NCBI GenBank assembly: GCA_002197545.1
Contig: NFUO01000247.1
Location: forward strand, 1-46,611
Source of the DNA: Acidobacteria subdivision 2 bacterium RH1 MAG20
GTDB lineage: Bacteria; Acidobacteriota; Terriglobia; Terriglobales; Acidobacteriaceae
Direction: 5' to 3'
Length of the DNA stretch: 46,611 nucleotides
Part shown: one piece after another, positions 10,501 through 17,020 of the stretch
Numbering within the stretch: position 1 is the stretch's first letter
Layout of the letters: each line of letters opens with the position of its first letter
Notes under the pieces: model-generated
Databases searched by the model: none
The model's input: the letters and a program-made list of their open reading frames with translations, nothing else
Told to the model about the DNA's origin: nothing
Program-made: the position numbers and the translations under genes

Positions 10501-10903
10501 CTCGGATACGCCGTTCCTGCATAAGGCGAGGGGCTTGACGATTGGCACGGGCCTGCGTGGCCAGTCCGGCGTTCCTCTCAGCTTGCTGGGCGACCACCCG
10601 ATCTATCTCAACCAGGGCGAAGTGCCGATCGGCGGCCGCGGCGCTGCCGGACGCACACCGTCCGCGCTCCAGCTGGACATGCACGCCGACTATCCTGTGT
10701 CCCTCGGCGAGCGCTACCATTTGAAGCTGGCCATGGATATGTTCAACGTGACCAACAGCCAGTTCCAGACCGGAAGTGTTCAGTATACGCAAACTGCCGG
10801 CGATCTGGTCGGTGCCCCTCCGCCGTTGAACCTGGACTACGGCCGGCCAACTTCATTCCAGACGCCGTTTTATGCTCGCGGTTCTGTCCGGTTTGAGTTC
10901 TAA
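7577..10903 (+). CDS. TonB-dependent receptor with carboxypeptidase-regulatory-like N-terminal domain
   Basis: This outer-membrane transporter of about 1108 residues has a signal peptide (MMKRILNCLPQLFVLVML..SVFVSA), an N-terminal Ig-like carboxypeptidase-regulatory domain (about 30-115, SGAVTDSTGAVLPDATVTL and GRFAASGLTPGYYDVTV), a plug (about 125-260, IGGASGLENLYVVDGVTI), and a long beta-barrel ending in the typical terminal Phe (GSVRFEF). ATG 7577 (or 7580) is chosen over the earlier frame start at 7547 because AGGGGGA precedes it and the signal peptide begins there. Such Oar-type receptors are abundant in Acidobacteria and usually move oligosaccharides or other bulky substrates; substrate here unknown. 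A terminator follows at 10922, and the GWxTD gene follows on the same strand. Confidence 0.92.
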   Translation: MMKRILNCLPQLFVLVMLLSVFVSAQQQGAITGGLSGAVTDSTGAVLPDATVTLVGPQGTRTLTTDSGGRFAASGLTPGYYDVTVEKSGFAKVQSKHNEVVVNSSSTLNLSMPVGNVGTTVEVNATAVSIDTQETAVTTNLTDTFYNSVPMPRNVSAIFYAAPGVAAGQVAGSANQMGPGASNPSIGGASGLENLYVVDGVTITDQAFGSIGTYNRYHGSLGTGINLAFIKEVDVKTTAFQPEYGKATGGIVQIVTKSGSNQYHGAIAAYFGPGAFYGGRYQFYQFGYQQITPFSTLSTPQYDVAAEFGGYFPGLRDKLFFFGAFDPSLTQSILQPNPNAPAPSVALGAPQYNTTTLSWAGKLTYKLGSATTFEASSFGDPSKHNSQPFALGSTGLSSLFPETTASSWQYGSRDSVARVTTALTSSWLVDASYTYNYNHFNEYPATADYGINDKSANALPVAGAAVNTGLGAYEPSKNDTYSIAANTSKTFGFLGQHTVSVGYSYDHTNFLDQPSRSGPLFVIPSANAAGTPLNTIFTNIPAGSAGAMTNATFTVAAANTDPTLTTTDRTCAQCPINKNGQKIYASISRGTYKGLSVNALGRYHTAYGNDTYQMNRFVTLNLGVRWEEQRVAGTVLSYPFTGSWSPRLGINIDPLGDHKTKLFFNYGRNYWAMPLDAAIRQLGNEQDDTSYAFAPVINSDGSITVIPDSAHTLNGLNRATNADGTVSKFGAPSFASSTGEGIIPGTKGEYEDEYVIGVERELTPSIVFKIRYTDRRLGRIIEDVGSQSPEGSQIVPNFNGGITNPGPSTDIAVNENEITYTHAQYLAANPPGSTTYHPPVPGCTSKNDTGTFIDGKNQPVGGGCILNYQTADAGPGDGIPDGFVKPVRRYQAAEIEVDKRFSNHWLAMVNFRWGTLYGNYEGAYRNDNGQSDPGISSLFDFTPGKLNLLGDQFANGMLSSDRRTVGNLFLSYNVGSDTPFLHKARGLTIGTGLRGQSGVPLSLLGDHPIYLNQGEVPIGGRGAAGRTPSALQLDMHADYPVSLGERYHLKLAMDMFNVTNSQFQTGSVQYTQTAGDLVGAPPPLNLDYGRPTSFQTPFYARGSVRFEF

Positions 10904-10921
10904 CTTCAGGTGACTTAAACT

Positions 10922-10957
10922 AACGGGAGAGAGTGTTTACCGCTCTCTCCCGTTTTT
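10922..10957 (+). terminator. Rho-independent terminator after the TonB receptor
   Basis: Stem AACGGGAGAGAG (10922-10933) pairs perfectly with CTCTCTCCCGTT (10943-10954) around a 9-nt loop, followed by a T run. It separates the receptor from the GWxTD gene, whose ribosome binding site begins only 5 nt after the T-rich tail, so the downstream gene may depend on readthrough. Confidence 0.85.
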
Positions 10958-10975
10958 CTTTCAGGAGTTCCTTCC

Positions 10976-13057
10976 TTGTCTTCGCGTCGTCTACGTACCT
11001 ATCTGCTGCTTCCCCTCATCTTTCTGATCTTTTTTGCATCCTCTATGCTTCGGGCGTCGGATCCCACGAAAAAGCTGTCTCCGCATTACCGGCACTGGAT
11101 CAACGAAGAGGTGCCATACATTATCCAGACAGAAGAGCGGAAGGAATTTCTCGCCTTGACGAGCGACACGGAGCGCGACAATTTTATCAAGTCATTTTGG
11201 GATGCGCGGAATCCTAACCCGGGATCGGAGATAAACGATTACAAGGAAGAGCATTATCGCCGGCTCGCTTACGCCAATCAGTTCTTCGGAAACATCAAAG
11301 CCCAGGATGGATGGCGAACGGACCAGGGCCACATCTACATCGTATTGGGCGCGCCGGAGCAGCGGGCCAATTATCCGGCCGCCAGAAATGTCCGGCCGAT
11401 GGTGATCTGGTTTTACGAGGCCCAGACCCCGGCACTTCCTTCGCACTTCTACATCATCTTCTACAAGCGGAGTATCGGCGAAGACTACACTCTCTACTCG
11501 CCATACGAGGATGGGCCTTCGCGGCTTGTCACCGGACTTGAAGGCAAGAACGTTCAGAAGAACGACCTCGACATCATCAAGAAGTCTCTTGGCGATGAGG
11601 TCGCTCGAACGACGATCTCATTAATTCCTTCAGAGCCGGTGGACCTCGACAACTACACCCCCAGCATGGAATCTGATGTGTTGCTAAGCACCATCAAAGG
11701 CCTGCCGGACAATCCCCTGACCAAAGAGCTGCTCAATCAACGAAGGGCGAATGAGCATGTAACGTCGAGCGTTTTCCTGGGGGCGAACTCCGCAGCTTTG
11801 CAGACAGCCGTCTTTCGGGATGCGGCTGGCCGTATGACCGTTCACTATCTACTTTCATACGACCGGCCGGAGCAGGGACTGATCGGGCCTCTACCCGACA
11901 AGCGCCTGGGCTACTCGGTGACGCTTCAGACTTCCGTGCTCACACTTGAAGGCAAATCGGTTTATGAACAAAATGAGAAGCTCAGTGGCGTAGTCAACGA
12001 TAGCCAGGCTACTGCCGCGCGCAGTAAACGATTTGGCGCAGAGAGCCGAGTGCCGCTTGCTCCAGGTCAGTATCAGCTCATTACCACGCTCACCAATGAC
12101 TTCAACCATTCCGCAGTACGCCGAGAAGCTCAGGTTACGGTACCCGATCCTGCGCAGACGGTCTGGAGTATCAGCAAAGTTCTGATCTTTTCGTCCCAGC
12201 CTCCGACCCACGATCCCAATGGCCTACTTCCTTTCAGCATCACAGGACTGCGCTTTGTTCCCGAAGGGGTGCAGCAGGTCTCGTTGCATCCGGGTGAGCC
12301 ATTGCGCCTGCTCTTTCAACTTTGGAGCAAACCTTCAGATCCCGTTTCCCGCGAAGGACATAAGGTCAAGGTCCATTACGTGTATGGCACCATGCAGGCG
12401 AGTCAGACGCCACACCAGGAAGACGAAGAGATAGACGCCGCCAATTTCGACGCTTCCGGCACATTACTCACCGGCCGTACGCTTTCTACGGAAGGACTCT
12501 CCATCGGACCCTATCGTGTCGTGATCACCGCTACGGATGAAACAACCCAACAGAAGGCATATGCGTCCCTGAATTTCCGCATATCCAATGATGCCGAAGT
12601 CACCGGCATGTGGACTGCCTACGACGCCAGTGAGAACGGTCCACGTGGCAAGGCGATCGACGACTACAAGCGAGGCTTGAGCGCCGCGATGCAGGCACAG
12701 AACGACAATGCCATCGCATGGCTTCAGAGTTCCCTTGCCGATGACCCAACTTATGTGCCTGCACTGAGCAAGCTCGTGGACTTGCTTTCACAAAGCAATC
12801 AGTACAAGAAAGTCGCGCAGCTCTCTATAAAGCATCCTGTTACCCAGGAAGTAAGCCAGCAAACGGCGGTCCTCATGTCACAGGCGAATGCCCAGATCGG
12901 AGACTTTCCGGTGGCAACTCATATCCTTGAGCAAGAACTTCAGTTCCAACCGCCAAGTGCGGAATTGTATCTCGCTTTGGCAAACGTCTATGAGAAGCAA
13001 GGAAATTCATCTAAAGCAGAAGACTACAAGCGTCAGGCTACGAAGCTCACAAAGTAA
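10976..13057 (+). CDS. GWxTD-domain protein with C-terminal TPR repeats
   Basis: This exported protein of 693 residues starts at TTG 10976, supported by a CAGGAG site 8 nt upstream and by the signal peptide (RLRTYLLLPLIFLIFFASSM..RA). The GWxTD domain (about residues 40-190) contains the signature GWRTDQG near residue 112, preceded by a conserved FWDARNPNPGSE stretch. A middle beta-rich region (200-520) is followed by at least two or three tetratricopeptide repeats (about 555-690: NAIAWLQSSLADDPTYVPAL, AELYLALANVYEKQGN). GWxTD proteins occur widely in Acidobacteria and Bacteroidota, often near TonB receptors, and have no settled biochemical role. The adjacency to the receptor at 7577 suggests a periplasmic partner or assembly function; that is inference. 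Confidence 0.88.
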   Translation: MSSRRLRTYLLLPLIFLIFFASSMLRASDPTKKLSPHYRHWINEEVPYIIQTEERKEFLALTSDTERDNFIKSFWDARNPNPGSEINDYKEEHYRRLAYANQFFGNIKAQDGWRTDQGHIYIVLGAPEQRANYPAARNVRPMVIWFYEAQTPALPSHFYIIFYKRSIGEDYTLYSPYEDGPSRLVTGLEGKNVQKNDLDIIKKSLGDEVARTTISLIPSEPVDLDNYTPSMESDVLLSTIKGLPDNPLTKELLNQRRANEHVTSSVFLGANSAALQTAVFRDAAGRMTVHYLLSYDRPEQGLIGPLPDKRLGYSVTLQTSVLTLEGKSVYEQNEKLSGVVNDSQATAARSKRFGAESRVPLAPGQYQLITTLTNDFNHSAVRREAQVTVPDPAQTVWSISKVLIFSSQPPTHDPNGLLPFSITGLRFVPEGVQQVSLHPGEPLRLLFQLWSKPSDPVSREGHKVKVHYVYGTMQASQTPHQEDEEIDAANFDASGTLLTGRTLSTEGLSIGPYRVVITATDETTQQKAYASLNFRISNDAEVTGMWTAYDASENGPRGKAIDDYKRGLSAAMQAQNDNAIAWLQSSLADDPTYVPALSKLVDLLSQSNQYKKVAQLSIKHPVTQEVSQQTAVLMSQANAQIGDFPVATHILEQELQFQPPSAELYLALANVYEKQGNSSKAEDYKRQATKLTK

Positions 13058-13089
13058 ACGAGTTTGGGCAACCAAATAGGACTGAATAT

Positions 13090-13132
13090 GTCGTATATTT
13101 TTCTTGATATACGACTATTTATGTCGTATATT
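13090..13132 (+). promoter_or_regulatory. Sigma-70-type promoter overlapped by three operator-like sites
   Basis: TTGATA (13104-13109), a 17-nt spacer and TATATT (13127-13132) form a near-consensus promoter reading rightward. The 9-mer GTCGTATAT occurs three times: 13090-13098 (+), 13107-13115 (inverted, ATATACGAC) and 13123-13131 (+). The inverted copy overlaps the -35 and the third copy overlaps the -10, the geometry of a repressor-controlled promoter. The next genes downstream are the siderophore receptor and the PiuC-like oxygenase, starting about 420 nt away; no regulator gene is adjacent. Confidence 0.65.
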
Positions 13133-13559
13133 CAATTTATTGCGAAATTCAATGAGATTTGAGGTTTCGGCAGAATAAAAATGAGCGGAAAGAACAGACC
13201 CTCGCGGGGTAATCTCTTGGCGGAGACCGCGAGGATCTGGGAGCTACAAGCCGTTTTAACGGATGCAGTTTGTCTGAATTATAGGGCCGGCTCCCGGCCT
13301 GGGCAACTGCGGCGTTTGGCTTTGGTTCAACTCCCTTAACAAGAAGTAGACAGGTTTCAAGCTTTGAGGTGCTTGCAGTGGCTTCGGTCATTGCTGGGTA
13401 CTTCAAGGATAAGCGGTCAAGGACGAGGTATGCGCTTTTTTCATGCCGGACGACTGGCTGCATGGATGTGAACTGCAGGGGACGCACGCTGTTTCCGGTC
13501 TTTGACGGCTCAGCAGATGCGGTCTTTGCCCGGGCCAGGGTTTGATTTCAGGAGAGCAC
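13133..13559 (+). other. Long leader or gene-poor spacer before the siderophore receptor
   Basis: About 425 bp between the promoter at 13104-13132 and the receptor start. A 52-codon frame (ATG 13181 to TAA 13339) is open but has no visible ribosome binding site or family resemblance. A strong hairpin GGCCGG-CTC-CCGGCC sits near 13284-13298. I looked for a cobalamin riboswitch, because a TonB receptor follows, and did not find its conserved core. It may be a long untranslated leader or the remains of a lost gene. Confidence 0.4.
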
Positions 13560-16178
13560 GTGAAGCGGACGACATTGAGGACGATTGGTAAGAAGGCCTG
13601 CTTGAAGACGATGATGGGTGGCAGGCGTGGGTGGTTGGCGATGGGAACGTTGGCTGCGTATGCGGTGATGGGTTCGAGCCGAGGCGCGATGGCGGCGGTG
13701 ACCAGGGATGGCGGTGCTGGCGCTGCAGGTGTGGGTGCTCCGGCGGCGAATCTTCCGGTGAAGCGGTTTCATATTGGCGCGGGGCCTTTGGAGGAGGCGA
13801 TCAAAGACTATGAACAGGTGACTGGGCTCGCCGTGAGGGTGACGCTGCCTTCGGGGACGCTGACGGGCTTTCAGACGCATGGCGTAAACGGGCTACATAC
13901 AGTGGAAGAAGGGTTGCGGCTGCTGCTCGACGGGACGGGGCTGAGCTATGCGGCGCAGGATTCGACGACGATGGTGGTGGGGCTGAAGCGGTCGGAGTCG
14001 GTGGAGGTGACGGCGTCGCTTTCGGATTCAGTCTCGATGAACAAGTTTTCGCAGCCACTGCTGGACACACCGCAGACGGTGGCGGTGGTTCCGCAGTTTG
14101 CGCTGCACGATGAGCAGAATACGACGCTGCGCGATGCGTTGAGGAACGTTCCGGGCATCAGCATGGCTGCGGGTGAGTTTGGCGCGCAGGGGGACAACCT
14201 GACGATCCGCGGCTTTACGGCGAGGAACGATATCTTTCTCGATGGTATTCGCGACTTCGGCAGCTACTACCGCGACAGCTTCAACTATGACCAGGTTGAG
14301 GTGTTGGAGGGGCCGGCAGGTGTACAGTTTGGGCGCGGATCGACAGGCGGAATTATCAACCAGGAGAGCAAGGTTCCGGCAGCCGATGAGTTTGTTACGG
14401 TGCAGACGCAGTTCGGCACCGACGCAACGCGGCGCGTGAGTGCAGACGTGAATGAGCCGCTGAACGATCTGCTGCAGGGCACGGCTGTCCGTGTGAACGC
14501 GGTAGGGACTGCGGGAGGCGTGGCGGGACGGCCGTATGCGGAAAATAATCATTATGGCATCGCGCCTTCGGTCAGTTTCGGGTTGAATTCGCCGACGCAT
14601 TATACGATCAGCTACTTCCATATGACGGAGAGTGATACACCGGATTATGGTTTGCCATGGCTATTCAACAAGCTGGCTCCAGCCAACCGCCATGCTTATT
14701 TTGGATTTCCTGATTCGAATCATCTACGTGCCGATGTCGATATCATGACGGGCAAGCTGGAACATAACTTCAATGAGCATCTGCAGCTTCACAGCATTGC
14801 GCGCTGGGCGAACTATGGACGCAACGCGCAGATCACGGAGCCGCAGATTTGCTCGAATGCTTCGCAGTCGGTGCCGGTGGGCGGGTATGTGAGCTCACTG
14901 CCGACCAGCTCCGTAACCGGAGCGACATGCGCCTATACGCCGGTGACACCGGTCAATCAGATTGCGGTGAATCGTAATCAGCTTCAGGTAAGAAGCGTCG
15001 AAGGCGATCTGTGGGACCAGACTGAGCTTACGGCGCGATTTAAAGTTCTGGGCATAAAGAACGAATTTGTTGGCGGAGCGGAGGGTGGTCAGGAGATCTC
15101 GAACCCGGTGCGAACGTCGTACAAGAATGTGACGCCGACGAATCTGGCGAACCCGAATCCGGCCGACCCCTTCTCGGGAACGGGAACTGTTTCTTCGGTG
15201 ACTCATACGAAGTCCGACAGCGCCGGGGTGTACTTCGTCGACACGGCGCACCTCGGGCGGCTGTTCGACTTGAGCGGCGGTGCGCGTTGGGATTACTTCG
15301 ACACAAACTACAACCTGTATGTGCCGAACAGCTCGACGGGAAATATCGGGCCGCTGGAACAGGTGGTGCATCAGCCGAGCTACAGGGCGGCGTTCGTGTT
15401 CAAGCCGAATACGCATGGCAGCGTGTACTTCGACTATGGCACGAGCTTCAATCCGTCGGCGGAGTCGTTGAGCCTGAGCGTTTCGACAAGCGTGCTGCCG
15501 CCGGAAGAGAACGAGACCTATGAGGTTGGCGCGAAGTACAGCTTGCTGGATGAGCGGTTGATGCTGGACGGGGCATGGTTCAGGACGACGAAGCTGAATG
15601 CGAGAGAGACAGACCCGACTAACTCGAGCAACATTGTGCTTGCGGGTAATCAACTGGTGCGGGGGGTTCAGGCGAGCGCAGTCGGCAGGCTGTCGAACGG
15701 AATGGACCTGGTGTTGGGCTATGCGTACCTGAACAGCGAGGTGCTGAGCTCGAAGTTCTTCCCGGTGTCGGTGGGGTATCCACTGGCGAACGTGCCGAAG
15801 CAGACGTTCAATGCCTTTCTGACCCGGAACCTGTTTGCGCGAATCAAAGGTGGCGTTGGAGGCAACTATGTGGCGAGCAGGACGGCAAGTTCGACGGTTC
15901 CGTACACGCCGCTGACCTTCGGGCCGTTGACGGCGTATACAGATCCGGTAACGGGCGCGCAGAAGCAGGGATATCAGGTGCTCTCGACCGGTATGAGACA
16001 GGTACCGGGGTACTGGGTTTTCAACGCGATGGTGAGCCGACCGGTGACGGACAGATTGGAGTTGCAGGCGAATGTCTATAACCTGCTGAATCGGTTCTAT
16101 ATCGATCAGCCGCATCCAAGCCATTTGATTCCGGGAGCTGGGTTGAGCGCATTGATTGGCGTGAACTTCAAGTTCTGA
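13560..16178 (+). CDS. TonB-dependent siderophore receptor with STN domain
   Basis: Outer-membrane ferric-siderophore receptor of about 872 residues. After a long signal sequence ending near RGAMA comes an STN (secretin/TonB short N-terminal) domain (about 55-115: KRFHIGAGPLEEAIKDYEQ, LRLLLDGTGLSYA), then a plug (about 135-265) with LLDTPQTVAVV, LRDALRNVPGIS, NLTIRGFTARNDIFLDG and VEVLEGPAGVQFGRG, and a beta-barrel ending in NFKF. I choose GTG 13560 because AGGAG ends 5 nt upstream; the open frame extends only six codons further. STN domains usually signal to a FecR-type anti-sigma factor, but no fecI/fecR genes are in view. The iron-dependent dioxygenase at 16275 follows on the same strand, a common pairing in iron uptake. 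The regulated-looking promoter at 13104 lies upstream. Confidence 0.92.
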   Translation: MKRTTLRTIGKKACLKTMMGGRRGWLAMGTLAAYAVMGSSRGAMAAVTRDGGAGAAGVGAPAANLPVKRFHIGAGPLEEAIKDYEQVTGLAVRVTLPSGTLTGFQTHGVNGLHTVEEGLRLLLDGTGLSYAAQDSTTMVVGLKRSESVEVTASLSDSVSMNKFSQPLLDTPQTVAVVPQFALHDEQNTTLRDALRNVPGISMAAGEFGAQGDNLTIRGFTARNDIFLDGIRDFGSYYRDSFNYDQVEVLEGPAGVQFGRGSTGGIINQESKVPAADEFVTVQTQFGTDATRRVSADVNEPLNDLLQGTAVRVNAVGTAGGVAGRPYAENNHYGIAPSVSFGLNSPTHYTISYFHMTESDTPDYGLPWLFNKLAPANRHAYFGFPDSNHLRADVDIMTGKLEHNFNEHLQLHSIARWANYGRNAQITEPQICSNASQSVPVGGYVSSLPTSSVTGATCAYTPVTPVNQIAVNRNQLQVRSVEGDLWDQTELTARFKVLGIKNEFVGGAEGGQEISNPVRTSYKNVTPTNLANPNPADPFSGTGTVSSVTHTKSDSAGVYFVDTAHLGRLFDLSGGARWDYFDTNYNLYVPNSSTGNIGPLEQVVHQPSYRAAFVFKPNTHGSVYFDYGTSFNPSAESLSLSVSTSVLPPEENETYEVGAKYSLLDERLMLDGAWFRTTKLNARETDPTNSSNIVLAGNQLVRGVQASAVGRLSNGMDLVLGYAYLNSEVLSSKFFPVSVGYPLANVPKQTFNAFLTRNLFARIKGGVGGNYVASRTASSTVPYTPLTFGPLTAYTDPVTGAQKQGYQVLSTGMRQVPGYWVFNAMVSRPVTDRLELQANVYNLLNRFYIDQPHPSHLIPGAGLSALIGVNFKF

Positions 16179-16203
16179 TTTGCGTGGCGGGCGCTGTATG
16201 GAG

Positions 16204-16227
16204 CGGCGAAGTCCTGCGACTTCGCCG
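16204..16227. repeat. Perfect hairpin between siderophore receptor and oxygenase
   Basis: Arms CGGCGAAGTC (16204-16213) and GACTTCGCCG (16218-16227) pair perfectly around CTGC. No T run follows, so it is not a standard terminator; it may attenuate or stabilise the transcript between the two iron genes. Confidence 0.55.
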
Positions 16228-16274
16228 GTCCGCGATTGAGAAAAATAAAAGTTTTGCGACAGGGAGAGACGACG

Positions 16275-16955
16275 ATGTTGATTACGGTTCCTGATGTGTT
16301 GACGGCTGCGCAGGTACAGCAGGCGCGGGCGAAGCTGGATGCCGCCGATTGGATCGATGGCAAGGTGACTGCCGGGTATCAGGCGCAGAAGGTGAAGGAC
16401 AATCGTCAGTTGCCGGAGGGGCATCCGCTGGCGGTGGAACTGGGCGAGATGGTGTTGGGTGGGTTGGCGCGGTCGCCGCTGTTTATGTCGGCGGCATTGC
16501 CGCTACGGGTATTTCCGCCAATGTTCAACCGCTATACCGGCGGGGGCCACTTTGGGACGCATGTGGATACGGCGATCCGGCAGATGGTATCCACCGGGCA
16601 GCGAATTCGCACGGATATTTCTGCAACGCTGTTTCTGACGAATCCCGATGAGTATGACGGTGGTGAGCTGCTGGTGGAGGACACCTATGGGACGCATTCG
16701 GTGAAGCTGCCTGCGGGACATATGGTGCTGTATCCGGCGACGAGTCTGCATCGGGTAGAGCCGGTGACGCGAGGGGCGCGGGTGTCGAGCTTCTTCTGGA
16801 TTCAGAGCATGATTCGCGGCGATGGCGACCGGTCGATGCTGTTCGATCTGGACACGGCGATCCAGCGGCTGGCGAAGGATGCTCCCGGCCACGCTTCGGG
16901 AGTCCAGTTGACCGGGGTTTATCACAACCTGCTGCGGCGCTGGGCGGAGATGTAA
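16275..16955 (+). CDS. piuC: Fe(II)/2-oxoglutarate dioxygenase, PiuC/YbiX family (PKHD-type hydroxylase)
   Basis: A 226-residue double-stranded beta-helix oxygenase. The iron triad is visible as His96-x-Asp98 ([10 protein letters not shown]) and His159 (SLHRVEP), and Arg169 (RGARVSS) is placed to bind 2-oxoglutarate. [14 protein letters not shown] and [13 protein letters not shown] are typical of PiuC/YbiX proteins. In proteobacteria this gene is regularly next to Fiu/PiuA-type catecholate siderophore receptors and is iron-regulated; here it follows such a receptor with a 96-nt gap, so a role in siderophore uptake or processing is likely. ATG 16275 is supported by AGGGAGAG about 7 nt upstream. 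The exact substrate of the family is not established. Confidence 0.92.
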   Translation: MLITVPDVLTAAQVQQARAKLDAADWIDGKVTAGYQAQKVKDNRQLPEGHPLAVELGEMVLGGLARSPLFMSAALPLRVFPPMFNRYTGGGHFGTHVDTAIRQMVSTGQRIRTDISATLFLTNPDEYDGGELLVEDTYGTHSVKLPAGHMVLYPATSLHRVEPVTRGARVSSFFWIQSMIRGDGDRSMLFDLDTAIQRLAKDAPGHASGVQLTGVYHNLLRRWAEM

Positions 16956-16982
16956 GGTTGCGGCTGGCATGATACAAAGGCT

Positions 16983-17000
16983 GCTGAAAGCGATTTCAGC
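16983..17000. repeat. Small perfect hairpin before the GH2 gene
   Basis: GCTGAAA (16983-16989) pairs with TTTCAGC (16994-17000) around GCGA, 20 nt before the next start codon. It could end transcription of the iron operon weakly or affect initiation of the GH2 gene; no T run follows. Confidence 0.4.
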
Positions 17001-17020
17001 ATGACGAGGTATCAAACAGC

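Noticed and set aside
13133..13559. Cobalamin riboswitch before the TonB siderophore receptor
   Set aside because: The conserved core and B12-box text are not visible; only an isolated hairpin is present.
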